Source: Cryptomeria japonica
Lineage: Eukaryota; Streptophyta; Pinopsida; Cupressales; Cupressaceae
Reading direction: 5' to 3'
NCBI RefSeq assembly: GCF_030272615.1
Contig: NC_081413.1
Location: forward strand, 141,331,872-141,395,871
DNA: 64,000 nucleotides
A program made the position numbers and the translations under genes. Positions 47,037 through 58,404 of this stretch are shown here, piece after piece (the stretch's first letter is position 1; each line of letters starts with the position of its first letter). Under the pieces are notes generated by a model. It was not told the DNA's origin. It made no database searches and saw only the letters and a list, made by a program, of their open reading frames with translations.

Positions 47037-48140
47037 ATGGCACTGTCTGACCCCAAAAAAGTAAAAAGAAAGGATGTATCTAAGGGCGAAAACCTCTCTG
47101 AGGCACCCGAAGATGGAAGGCTCGACATTCTTCCAGCATCATATGAGGAAAAGTCATCCATGTTGGTAGAGGAGACTATCAAAACAAACATTGGTACAGA
47201 AGAAGTTCCACACAACATATTCCTGGCTCAATCTTTGACAGAGTCAGAAAGGTCAAAATTCATAAGTTTCTTCACAGAACGACAAATCAACTTTGCATGG
47301 TCATACGCTGATATGCCTAGATTGGATCCGGATTTGGTAATGCATCATTTGACAGTTAAACCGGGGGCAAAACCAGTGAAACAGAAATTAAGAAAGATGC
47401 ATCCACAAGTGGCATTATTAGTCAAAACAGAACTTGAGAAATTATTGGATGTCGGATTCATATGCCCAATTGATTATCCTGAATGGATTTCCAACTTGGT
47501 ACCTGTCAGTAAACCAGATCGTAGTATCAGAATATGTACATATTTCAGAGACATCAACAAAGCTTGTCCTAAGGATGATTTTCCATTACCAAATATTGAC
47601 TTGATCGTTGATCTCACAGCAGGTCATGCGATGTTATCTTTGATGGATGGATTCTCTGGTTACAATCAAATAAAAATTGCATCCGAAGACCAGCACCAAA
47701 TGACATTTACTTGTCCTTGGGGAACCTTCTGTTGGAATGTCATGCCCTTTGGGCTAAAAAATGCAAGCGCTACATATCAAAGAGCCATGACTACTATCTT
47801 TCATGATCTCATGCACGTAACTATGGAAGATTATGTTGACGACCTCTTGGGTAAATCAATAGACAGAGATACACATTTGGACATACTTTCGGTCGTCTTT
47901 GATCGGTTGGAAAAATATAAAGTAAGATTAAACCCCAAGAAATGTGTCTTTGGAGTAACCTCCGGGAAGCTCCTAGGATTCATTGTGTCAAAAAGAGGAA
48001 TTGAAGTCGATCCAGCAAAAGTCAAGGCCATCTTAGAGATGCAACCACCCCGAAACATCACTCAGCTTCGATCTTTGTAAGGGAGACTCCAATCCATACG
48101 AAGATTCATAGCACAACTTGCAGATAAGTGTAATCCTTTT
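47037..48140 (+). pseudogene. Outer Gypsy reverse transcriptase
   Basis: Typical Gypsy reverse transcriptase. Visible parts are LEKLLDVGFICPIDYPEW, PKDDFPLPNIDLIVD, LSLMDGFSGYNQI, FCWNVMPFGLKNASATYQ and the catalytic YVDDLL (near 47829), then LNPKKCVFGV and LGFIVSKRGIEVDP. The frame is open to the TAA at 48078 in the RSL.GRLQSIRRF region, which fits CAA decay. It copies RNA into DNA in the retrotransposon particle; this copy is inactive because of flanking stops. Confidence 0.9.
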
Positions 48141-48660
48141 CAACACTTGCTACATAAAAACATCAAATTCAAATGGGATGATAACTATCAAGAGGCTTTC
48201 CAGATACTCAAAGATTATCTTTTGAATCCGCCAGTTTTGATGCCACCAGTTCCAGATCAACCTTTATTACTATACATATCAGCTACTTCAACAGCACTGG
48301 GGGCACTCTTAGCACAACAAGTTGCTGAGGGCAAAGAAAAGGCAGTATACTACATCAGTTGCACATTGGTGGGATATGAGTTAAATTACACACCAATTGA
48401 GCGTGCATGTCTCGCTATGGTCTTTGCTTCACAAAAATTATGACATTACATGCTAACTCATAAGACTAAGTTGTTCACAAGGATCGATCCATTGAAATAC
48501 CTTCTCAATAAAGCAATGCTTACTGGGCGACTAGCCAAATGGGTAATGATCCTGAGTGAATTTGACATCGAGTATGTGGACAGAAAAGCAATAAAAGGAC
48601 AAGCCATCATAGATCAGTTAGCAAATGCCCCCATGATAGATGATGTTCCTCTAATTTCAG
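48141..48660 (+). pseudogene. Outer Gypsy RNase H
   Basis: Same frame as the reverse transcriptase: FKWDDNYQEAFQILKDYL, then PLLLYISATSTALGALLAQ and YTPIERACLAMVFASQKL. A TGA at 48441 fits decay of a CGA Arg codon. The end GRLAKWVMILSEFDIEYVDR is the usual finish of Gypsy RNase H. Expected acidic residues are partly altered (YISA where YLSA/YTDA is usual). Confidence 0.85.
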
Positions 48661-48689
48661 AATTTCCAGATGAATCCATTTTAACAGTG

Positions 48690-49110
48690 TCACATGCAAA
48701 GCCATGGCAACTATACTTTGACGGCTCATACACACAGCATGGGGCAGGAGTTGGCATCCTCTTCATAACTCCTCAAGGGGATTCTATACCAAAATCATAT
48801 CAATTATCATTTCCCTCCACTAATAACATAGCAGAATATGAGGCATTAACAACTAGATTACGGATTGCAGTTCAGTGGAAGATCCAGGAACTTCGTGTTT
48901 TTCGGGACTCTCAACTTGTAATTCGTCAAGCAACTGATGATTACCAAACAAAGGATGAGAAATTAATGCCTTATAAAAGAATGGTGGATGACCTAAAACA
49001 ACATTTTACAAAGATAGACTTTGAGCAGATACCAAGAGAGCAAAATCAAGCCGCAGATGCCATGGCTACAATTGCTTCACTGATCAATCTACCTCCGAAT
49101 GAGACCCGCT
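48690..49110 (+). pseudogene. Second (archaeal-type) RNase H domain
   Basis: WQLYFDGSYTQHGAGVGILF, then NNIAEYEALTTRLRIA, VFRDSQLVIRQ and REQNQAADAMATIAS show the Asp, Glu, Asp and Asp of an RNase H fold. This extra domain after the normal RNase H is characteristic of Tat/Ogre-type Gypsy elements. Confidence 0.88.
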
Positions 49111-49283
49111 ATGAGTTCTTGGTGGATAACCTTTTGGTTCCTTCATATGAAATCACTCCTACTGAGATAATATGTGTTGTTAGTCCTAAGTCCCAGTTAT
49201 ATGGTTCCATTTTCACATACCTTCGTGATAATATCCTTCCTCTTGACCTATCCAATAACCAACGTCGCACTTTCATTCGCTAA

Positions 49284-50452
49284 TCTTCCCGATATGTCAT
49301 TTTAGTTGATGTCCTATACCGTCAAGGTCTAGATGGCACTCTTCTTAGATGTTTAGAAAGGGATGAAGCTCAGGTTGCGTTATGTGAAGTTCATGAAGGG
49401 ATATGTGGTCCGCATTCTAGTGGTCCTACCTTAGCCAAGAAACTCATCAGGACTGGATATTACTGGCCCAATATGGAAAAAGACTCATATCAGTTTGTCA
49501 AGAAATGTAAACAGTGTCAACTTCATGGAGACCTCATTCATGCACCAGTGCAAGAGCTTCAACCAATTGCGACTCCTTGGCCTTTCTGTCAGTGGAGACT
49601 CGATCTCATAGGCAAGATTCACCCTCCATCCTCCAACGGTCATAAATTCATTATCACTGCCATAGAGTATTTCACAAAATGGATCGAAGCCGTGCCTCTC
49701 ATGCAAGTCACTGGAAAACAAATTGCTACATTCATTCTCAACTATATCATTTGTCGATACGATATTCCTATTTCCATTATCACCGATAACGAGCGTCCCT
49801 TCAAAAATTAGGATGTTCGTGAACTCTATGATCACTTCCATATTTCCCATCATTTCTCCACACCATATTACCCCCAAGGTAACAGTCAAGCTAAGGCGTC
49901 TAATAAAACAATCCTTAAAATCTTAAAAAAGACAGTCGACGACATTGGCCGTAATTGGCATATCCAACTTAATCCCGCACTTTGGGCCTATCGCACAAGT
50001 GTCTGCACACCTACAGGAGCTACACCTTATTCACTTGTTTACAGCACTGAAGCTATCTTCCCTATTGAGGTCGAGCTACCCTCTTTACGAGTCTCTTTGC
50101 AAAACATTATCAATGATGAAGACTATAGGGTCGCTCACTTACAAGAACTTGAACTATTGGATGAACAAAGACAAACTGTTTTTAATCATCTCAAGGCTTA
50201 TCAACAACGAATGAGTCGCAGCTACAATCATAAAGTCAAGCCTCGCACATTTGAGGTAGGTGATTTGGTTCTCAGAGAAAACCCCAAAAATCAGCAAGAC
50301 AGAGAGAAGAAGGGCAAGTTCGAACCAAACTAGCTTGGTCCTTACATCATTACAGTAGCATATGGATCTGGGGCATATCAGCTCTCAACCATAGAGGGTG
50401 AACATTTAGAGGATCCTATCAATAGCATGCACATTCGCAGGTTCTACACATA
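49284..50452 (+). pseudogene. Outer Gypsy integrase
   Basis: Contains the tail of an HHCC zinc-binding domain (KKCKQCQLHG), then the core: WRLDLIGKI (first Asp), FIITAIEYFTKWIEA, ISIITDNERPF (second Asp) and a site reading GNSQAKASNK where Gypsy integrases normally have NGQAEAxNK. The catalytic Glu is thus Lys, a G-to-A change. Stops at 49281, 49809 and 50331 break the frame. A C-terminal FEVGDLVLRENP and LGPYIITVAYGSGAYQL follow. Confidence 0.88.
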
Positions 50453-51541
50453 GCTCTTCGGAGTATCCTAATTCAAAATACAAAAAAATCATAAAACATA
50501 AAAAATCATTACTTGGTGAAAACCTGGCAAACAGGCACCTTGTGACGCAAAAAAAATCAAAAAAGTAAACAAAAAACATTTCGTCCAACGGTGAAAACCA
50601 CTTCGGTGGCACCCTGGGCAAGTACCATGGTGAAAACTGGGTCACCGACGCCATGTGTAGGACATTGCTCCTCCCTCCTTCAGGATTCCATCTCATCCCG
50701 TCACTTTGCACACACTCACAACCTATCCATCCATAATAAACTTTACACCTTCCCATCATGGCTTGTTATTGATCTATCCAAGATTGGTTAGCCATTCATA
50801 ATAACCTTCTTTTTCACCTCTTTCCATTCATAATAAATCAACTCCTATCTATGGCTAAGGCTAATCCTACGTCTAGTGATGGGTGTGGAACTGAGAGCAT
50901 CACATGTTTTCGAGGAGTACAATTTCTTCCAACTTTCTTCAGTCTATACGCGCAAAATCCGCAATAAAGCAACATCTGCATCGCACAATCCGCAATAAAA
51001 TTCTGCCTTCTCTGCAATAAAGTATCAATTTCATGGATTCAGTCAGTTTCAGATGAGACACAACAACAACAATGGGCTTCAAAAAAACAAATCAAATCAT
51101 TCAACAGACTAAGACAAATATGGTTCAGTGCTATCTATCCTTTTTGTGAAAGTAAACATTGTGACCACAATCAAATAGACTTATACAAGTGACAAGAGAC
51201 ACTAAACTTGAGGACTACAGTGGATGTTGGTGTCGAGTCTTGGTTTTATTTTGATTTTATCTTTCTGGTGACATGTCTTTTAGCTTTTCCAGGATGTCTC
51301 TGACTAGAGATTCTATCTCCAAGATGTTTTTGACTAGAAAGGCGAGGATGGGGTATCGTCACCTATTTGTATTTGCTGTTTGTGGATTGTCTCTTAGTAA
51401 TGCTATGACTTGTCCAAGGATATGAGGACACTGAGAGTCTAGTATGAACTGGGGCATTCCTTGTTTGTGACTGTCTTATCTCCATGCAAATAGGTACAAT
51501 GACTTTCTGGGTCAAACATATGCATCGATTGTCATAACCTA
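50453..51541 (+). other. 3' non-coding region of the outer Gypsy element
   Basis: No gene recognised. Repeated phrases such as GGTGAAAAC and CTCTGACTAGAGA / TTTTGACTAGAAA occur. The polypurine tract and first ~615 bp of the 3' LTR appear to be missing just before 51542. Confidence 0.55.
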
Positions 51542-51702
51542 CTATTGGACATGTGATGGTATAATCTTTGTGATTTCATTTGCATTGTCTTAGGTAATCT
51601 TCATATGTTATGGCAGATCTTTGTTGTTGTTAGGCTAGGGTTTTGTGGTTGAATCTATTTAGTCTTTCATCATTGTTGTTGTATCCATTTTCACCATATA
51701 TG
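51542..51702 (+). repeat. Truncated 3' LTR of outer Gypsy element
   Basis: 161 bp equal to the last 161 bp of the 5' LTR (32225-32385) with about five differences. The end reads CATATATG rather than CATATACA. The target duplication ATTAT follows at 51703-51707. Confidence 0.85.
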
Positions 51703-51707
51703 ATTAT

Positions 51708-53268
51708 CATATGCGGTAGTGAAGAAAAAGAAAATTAATAAATTTGACTTGTGTGCTCTTTTTACGGACCCTCGAACAAATCAACCTTTATACCTTGGAT
51801 GTAGGAGATTACCTATTCATTGGTGTCATCATGAAGGGATTAAGAACAATTTTTGGGATAGGTGGTGGATGGTATTTGATCAGCCCCCATGCAATAATCA
51901 TGAGGTACCCCAATACTTTTTGAGAAAATTGTACTGTGAGTTTGTCCTTAATGAGATCCCAAACTATTTTGATTTTCTAGATTTCCAAGGTAGAGGTGGG
52001 GGTTCCTTGCATGATAGAGAGGGTGCACAGCGTGATCCAAATCTCCCACCAAGACCCTTGGCCAGACCTATGGTGGAGCATGTTATTATTCCTTCCATTG
52101 TGAAGGAGAGTATTGAGGTCGACACTCTAGACTCAATTAGCTCACTCACTCAGACCCTTATATAGTATGCTAGTCCTCTAGTAGAGGGTGATGCGAGTGA
52201 TGATGTTGATTCTTCTAGACATCGAGTTCCAGCTCATTTTTGTCGATCTTGTGGTTCTCTTTGCACTTATGATCCTAATAGTTCTGAGAATGCACGTGCA
52301 CGAGCAGAGTTTGCTACAAAGAACATTGTCATGACAGAATCCTTGCTGAACGAAACATTTGGCATTGATACCCAGGTGAATTTCATTACAAGTTCATTTC
52401 ATTCTTTTTATTAAATCTTATATGTAAATTTGAGAATATATCTAAATTAGTAAATTATTATGATAAAAAATCAGGGTCAAAGTGTTCACAATACTAGCAA
52501 CATTCCTGCAGTACCCTTTTTCACTACTTCGTCGACTCCACAAGTATACAACGAGTGAAAAAATATAATTATTATATGTAGATAGTTGAACCTTATGTGA
52601 ATGATTTTCTAATTACTCATTTTGGATGTCAAATAGTTTGATGCTAGAGCTTCAACATCAACACCTCGTAGTGTATTTCATCGGCAATCTTTCACCCAGG
52701 TAAACAATTTATCTTTAATGTTGTTATTAAATAATATAGATAGTTTTGGCGATTAATCAATATACTTTGTTTAATTTTTAGATGTTGAATTCAGAGACTC
52801 CTCCTTCTGTTCGCAAGTCAATGGAGCAAGGTGTTGCTGTAGCAGTAGCAAGTTCAACTACTTTAACAGAAGTATGAGACAAATTTGTAAATTTAGTAAA
52901 TTTAGCATTACATTTGTTATCTTAATAATATGTTATTGAAAATTTTAACGACACTTGTATTTAGTTTAATTTATATTGTGATGCTTACAGGAGGGGCTTG
53001 TTACTCTAGATCATGAATTTGCACCTATTGTGGATGAACATCATGATTATTTATATGCGATAATGACTATTCTATTATATGTCATTCTAAAATTCAATTT
53101 TTGTATATGCTAACATCATTCTTTTCATTGTATCAGGTGGAGTTACAAAAAAGTCTGGAGAGGAGGTCGAGTGGACGTACTCGAAAGACACCTGCATCAT
53201 ATACATCTCCATCCCCTCGACAGGCAAAGATATCTCGTGATTTGTTTCCTTCCCCTAGAGGGAAATGA
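51708..53268 (+). pseudogene. Accessory gene B, right copy, 3' part
   Basis: Continues exon 2 after the Gypsy insertion: FTDPRTNQPLYLGC, then FWDRWWMVFDQPPCNN and RKLYCEFVLNEIPNYFD. A TAG at 52163 fits CAG decay. HFCRSCGSLC matches the Cys motif of the left copy. Exons follow at about 51708-52375, 52475-52543 (69 nt), 52637-52699, 52782-52871 (90 nt), about 52991-53060 and 53143-53268, mostly with GT/AG ends. The end is basic (RRSSGRTRKTP ... PSPRGK, TGA 53266). The 69- and 90-nt exons equal those of the left copy although their sequence has diverged. No known family recognised. Confidence 0.75.
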
Positions 53269-53281
53269 ATAGAATAGGGTC

Positions 53282-53640
53282 CTATGTTGTATGCCTATAT
53301 GGCAATTTTGAACATATGTTTTGTATTACGAATATGTGACATTATATCGTCATATGGCTTTTTGCAAGCTCCTATTTGACTTTAATGGATACCATGTTGT
53401 ATGCATATATGGCAAATTCGAACATATGTTTTGTATTATGAATATGTGACATTTTATGTCCATATGGCTTTTGGCAAGCCCCTATTTGACTTTATTGGAT
53501 ATCATGTTGTATGCCTTTATAGCGATTTTGAACATATGTTTTGTTTTATGAATATGTGAAATTCTAAGTCCATATGGCTTTTGGCAAGCCCATTTGTTTG
53601 TATTGGATATATTTGATAGTTTTAACGGTATACAATGTTG
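53282..53640. repeat. 110-bp tandem repeat, three copies
   Basis: ATGTTGTATGCCTATATGGC recurs near 53284, 53394 and 53504 (period 110 bp), with AACATATGTTTTG and CATATGGCTTTTGGCAAGC in each. It sits right after the gene B stop, probably in its 3' UTR. Confidence 0.9.
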
Positions 53641-53759
53641 CATGGATTTGTAGCTTTTTGGTTAATGCAAATCATTTATCATGGTTATCCATAATTGCAG
53701 TACAAATTATTAGATGAATAATTGCACAAAGTTTATTATTACTTAAGCTTTGAACCTAA

Positions 53760-56013
53760 ATATGTGTATGTAATCCATGACACAAGCCACCCCGACGCGT
53801 ACGAGCTGACGGTTCGGTGCCGCAACACGACCCCACAAGATCAGAGGGATCGTTCTTATGATTAACGAGCACAGAGAAACGCGATGTCGAATATTGACAA
53901 CTTTGAGCAACTTGAGCACTTGGGCGATTTGGCTGCTAGGGTGTGGCCCGCAACGATCGGGCGAGTTGGAGACCAAAAAGAAGGCATTCCTAGCGTAAAC
54001 TCGGCCACCTCAATGCATACGAGCTAACAGTTCGGTGTCACAACGAGCGGATTGAAAGATGGGGCATTGTGCAACTTTTCATTGAACTCATCTGTCGCTT
54101 TTTGTCGCGACCGAGAAAGAGTCGCCATGAGCAACTGGATCCGAGTCTACCCAAACCAAGAGAGGCTTTTTTAGAGTGCCATAACATGACCCCGTAGGAT
54201 CAGACGGATCGTTCTTATGATTAACGGGCACGGAGAAACATGATGCCGAATATTGACAACTTTGAGCATTTTGAGCACTTGGGGGATTTGGCTGCTAGGG
54301 TGTGGCCCACAACGATCGGGCGAGTTGGAGAGAAAAAAGAAGGCATTCCTAGCGTAAACCTGGCCACCTCGATGTGTACGAGCTGATGGTTCGATGCTGC
54401 GATGAGCGAATTGAAAGATGGGGCATTGTGCAACTTTTCATTGAACTCATCTGACGCTTTTTATCATGACCGAGAAAGAGTCACCACAAGCAACTGGATC
54501 TGAGTCTACCCAAACCGAGAGAGGCTTTATTACAGTGCCATAACATGACCCTGTAGGATCAGATGGATCATTCTTATGATTAATGGGCACAGAGAAACAC
54601 GATGTCGAATATTGACAACTTTGAGCAATTTGAGCACTTGGGCGATTTGGTTGCTAGGGTGTGGCCTGCAATGATCAGGCAAGTTGGAGAGAAAAAAGAA
54701 GGCATTCCTAGTGTAAACCTGACCACTTCGATGCGTATGAGCTGACGGTTCGGTGTCACGACGAGCGGATTGAAAGATGGGGCATTGTGCAACTTTTCAT
54801 TGAACTCATCTGACGCTTTTTGTCGCGACCGAGAAAGAGTCACCACGAGCAACTAGATCCAAGTCTACCCAAACTGAGAGAGGCTTTTTTATAGTGCCAT
54901 AAAACGACCCCATAGGATTAGACAGATTGTTCTTACGATTAATGGGCATGGAGAAATGCGATGCTGAATATTGACAACTTTGAGCAATTTGAGCACTGGG
55001 GCGATTTGGCTGCTAGGGTGTGGCCCGCAACGATCAGGTGAGTTGGAGAGCAAGAAAAAGGCATTCCTAGCGTAAACCCAGCCACCCTGATGCGTACGAG
55101 CTGACAGTTTGGTGTCGCGATGAGCGGATTGAAAGATGGGGCATTGTGCAACTTTTCATTGAACTCATCTGTCGCTTTTTGTCGCGACCGAGAAAGAGTC
55201 GTCACGAGCAACTGGATCCGAGTCTACCCAAACCGAGAGAGGCTTTTTTAGAGTACCATAACATGACCCTATAGGATCAGATGGATCGTTCTTATGATTA
55301 ATGGGCATGGAGAAATGTGATGCTGAATATTGACAACTTTGAGCATTTTGAGCACTTGGGCGATTTGGCTGCTAGGGTGTGGCCCGCAACGACCGGGCGA
55401 GTTGGAGAGCAAAAAGAAGGCATTCCTAGTGTAAACCCGACCACCCCGACGTGTACAAGCTGATGGTTCGGTTCCACGACGAGCGGATTGAAAGATGGGG
55501 CATTGTGCAACTTTTCATTGAACTCATCTGACGCTTTTTGTCGTGACCGAGAAAGAGTCGCCATGAGAAACTGGATCCGAGTCTACCCAAACCGAGAGAG
55601 GCTTTTTTACAGTGCCATAACATGACCCCGTAGGATCAGACGGATCGTTCTTATGATTAACGGGCACGGAGAAACGTGATGCCAAATATTGACAACTTTG
55701 AGCAATTTGAGCACTTGGGCGATTTGGCTGCTAGGGTGTGGCCCGCAACGATCAGGCGAGTTGGAGAGCAAAAAGAAGGCATTCCTAGCGTAAACCCAGC
55801 CACCCCGATGCGTATGAGCTGATGGTTTGGTGCCGTGATGAGCGATTGAAAGATGGGGCATTGTGCAACTTTTCATTGAACTCATCTGTCATTTTTTGTC
55901 GCGATCGAGAAAGAGTCGCCACGAGCAACTAGATTCGAGTCTACCCAAACCAAGAGAGGCTTTTTTAGAGTGCCATAACATGACCCCGTAGGATCAGATG
56001 GATCATTCTTACA
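53760..56013. repeat. 359-bp tandem array, right element
   Basis: About six units. GAGCTGACGGTTCGGTG falls near 54021, 54380, 54739, 55098, 55457 and 55816 (period 359 bp), after a shortened first unit at 53803. Units contain TTGACAACTTTGAGCA, GATTTGGCTGCTAGGGTGTG and AACTCATCTGACGCTTTTTG. They align along their length with the array at 8132-10432 on the same window strand. Like it, the array lies between convergent B and T genes. Confidence 0.95.
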
Positions 56014-56299
56014 TGTCACTAACATCAAGAAAAACCATGCCGAATTTCGATAATTTTTCACACTTTGAGTGATTGACAACAAATGAGCATTATTTACATC
56101 TTTTACCATATTAACAGGGTATACTTCACGAAATGATCCCATGTGATCTCTAATGGTCCAAAATGACATTATTTACATAAAATCACACAAAACAAGACAA
56201 AAGCATAATTTTTATATTACAATGCCTCGAGTAGTCAAAAATACAAGTCATGTACATATATCCAAATAAGATTGATATTACAATTTTTTACATTTACAT
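56014..56299. other. 3' flank of right T gene
   Basis: AT-rich non-coding spacer between the array and the T stop codon; no feature recognised beyond the likely T 3' UTR. Confidence 0.5.
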
Positions 56300-58404
56300 T
56301 TAATCCAATGAACCATCTGGATTTTCTCTACTCTTTACCATGTCTAGTATGGCCTCATGGTCAGACTCATGAACCTTCCATAGGTTCTTGTTTAGTGGTC
56401 TACCCCCATATCTGATCAAATGAACATTTGAAGCTACAACAAGGTTAGAATAATGAAGAATCTTCCTATGTGTCTCGAAGTCCTCGAACAACCACAAGTT
56501 AGACTTCTTCATTGGGTACCTTCTAAGCCATGTACCAGTAACAACTACTGATCCTATGGGGTACTCAATATTTTCTCCATCTACAACAGGGCGATCCAAT
56601 TTCTTTTTTGCGTCCACACAATGACACAGGTAATAATGTGTTCCTTCTTCATTGTCTTCAGCTGCAATTACTACATAAACATGCCCTGCAATGATAAAGT
56701 GAGAAGAATTTAGCAAACAACTAAGGTAAAATATTAAAGTACAAAAATTGCATGTGGATAATTTACCTGGTTGGACTAAATCTAACACATGGTCAAAGTC
56801 AATGGATGCTTCCATCTGTGTGAGTTGTAGTGCACTCGGAGGTCAGTATGTCTCAAGTGGGATTAGAGGTCTCATACACCATTCGTCCACCCACTCCTTT
56901 GACTCACAGTCATTATAGGCACCATCTCTACATGAAGAACAATAACATGCCATCCACCACATATGGATAGTCCATGAACCTGCATTAGAGCTTTTGAAAG
57001 AGTGTAGCTCACTCGATCCTGTCAATGTACAACAATCTTCTAATTTTGCAATGTTAGTATCATCTACCAACCAAAAAAATCTACGAACTAAAGAATTACC
57101 TTGATTACCTGGACCAATTGTACCATTGCACCATTGAACAATTGATTTTGCATCTTTCAAGTTTGAATTCCCTTTGTACTTTAACTCTTCGTGTGCTAAA
57201 GCTCTTTTAATACATGCTCCTGCACCATCATGCTCCCCTTTTCCATGCCCAACCTCAGAGAAATTCCACATATGTTGAATAGCAGTCAACTTATGCATCC
57301 TACTCAACCAATAAAACATCCGAGAGTTCTTAAATTGCTTTATCTTTCCGCGGTAATCTACCAGAAAATGCCCATAACTCATTGTTATATGGATCCTCTA
57401 CTCTTTGTCGCCTTCCCAAAGCTCTCATTAGAGTTTGTCTACTTATCTTCAATTGTTTACTTGTCTTTCTAAGGAGGCGAGCTTTCTTAGTTTGAGTGCT
57501 TACAATTGTTGATGTAATGACACGTCGTGTGGCATTACTATCTTTTGTGCATGAGTTAGAACCAACAGTATCATATGCATTCATCAGATTCTTCACAATA
57601 GATTTGTCACTTGATTCAATCGATGTTCTTAGCCCAAGAATCTTCATTATAGGCCTAAATTTCAGATTTCTCATCATTTCAACAAATAGTTGACATCTTC
57701 CTGTCTCATTTAAAGGCTCAAAAAATATTTTCCATATCCGGTTAGCATGTCTTTGACAAGTACGCTTCGGAAACTTGTCAACCATTGGTTTCAAAACATT
57801 AGCATCAATATCAATCAAATACTTAGGCTTTCTATGCAAAACTCTAGGAGGTGTTCTCAAACTTTGAGTTATCTCAAGATTAGGAATGTCAACAACATTA
57901 GGGATAGGTGGCATACCTTCAAGCGGAGATGAAAATGATGACATACCTTGAAATTGAGGTGTACAAGATGGTGTAGCTCCAATACTTGATGTCAATCATG
58001 AAGTACTTGCAACGTCAAATGTCATAGAGGGAGTGCATTCAATATGAGATGTTGTAGACACCAAGGGTGTGCCAATAAGAGATGGTGTGCCTTCAACTTG
58101 AGATGTAAGAGATGGGGTGCCTTCAACTTGAATTGTTGTAGACATGCTCTCAACCTCGGGATTCAATTATCTCATTGCACGAAGGTTTTGCATCCATTGC
58201 CTTTGTGTGGCCAATTTTGTCTCTCTCTTAGATTGGATGGATATTTCATGTTCCTCTTCAATTGGCACCTCTTCAATTGACACCTCTTCTTCTATGGTAT
58301 TCAATTTCCTTTGTTCACGAAGTTGCTTCATTCCTTCTCTTTTTTTGCATTCTTAGCTTCACGCTCTTCCGGTGTTACATTTTTTGGTCGTTTCCTCAGC
58401 ACGA
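56300..58404 (-). pseudogene. DDE-like transposase gene T, right copy, internally deleted
   Basis: Starts near 58404 with a basic stretch (RKRPKNVTPEEREAKNA) and a Thr/Ser-rich part with VEGTPSL repeats. The block CQLFVEMMRNLKFRPIMKIL ... ALGRRQRVEDP ... WAFSGRLPRKD matches the left copy. Near 57345 the sequence jumps to QFKNSRMFYWLSRM, so about 1.05 kb present in the left copy is missing, including the Cys motifs, DFAENY and the SDNC aspartate. GHGKGEHDGAGACIKRAL and CESKEWVDEW remain. The C-terminal domain (YPIGSVVVTGTWLRRYP, ending HEAILD...PDGSLD) follows an 81-bp intron (56766-56686) absent from the left copy. Stops occur after LRAM R, VASTS and LETY. It cannot be catalytic. Confidence 0.8.

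Larger units (their letters stand above)
31610..51702 (+). mobile_element. Tat-type Ty3/Gypsy LTR retrotransposon, decayed
   Basis: About 11.8 kb after subtracting the nested element. Order: 5' LTR, primer site, long leader, gag, protease, G-patch-like linker, reverse transcriptase, RNase H, a second RNase H, integrase, 3' UTR, truncated 3' LTR. Two RNase H domains in series mark the Tat/Ogre side of the Gypsy group. Eight in-frame stops, all explicable by C-to-T or G-to-A change, and a damaged integrase make it inactive. It interrupts right-hand gene B. Confidence 0.9.

Noticed and set aside
31610-51702. An endogenous pararetrovirus or other virus
   Set aside because: LTRs, target duplication, gag-protease-RT-RNase H-integrase order and a second RNase H identify a Tat-type Ty3/Gypsy retrotransposon; no movement or envelope gene seen.
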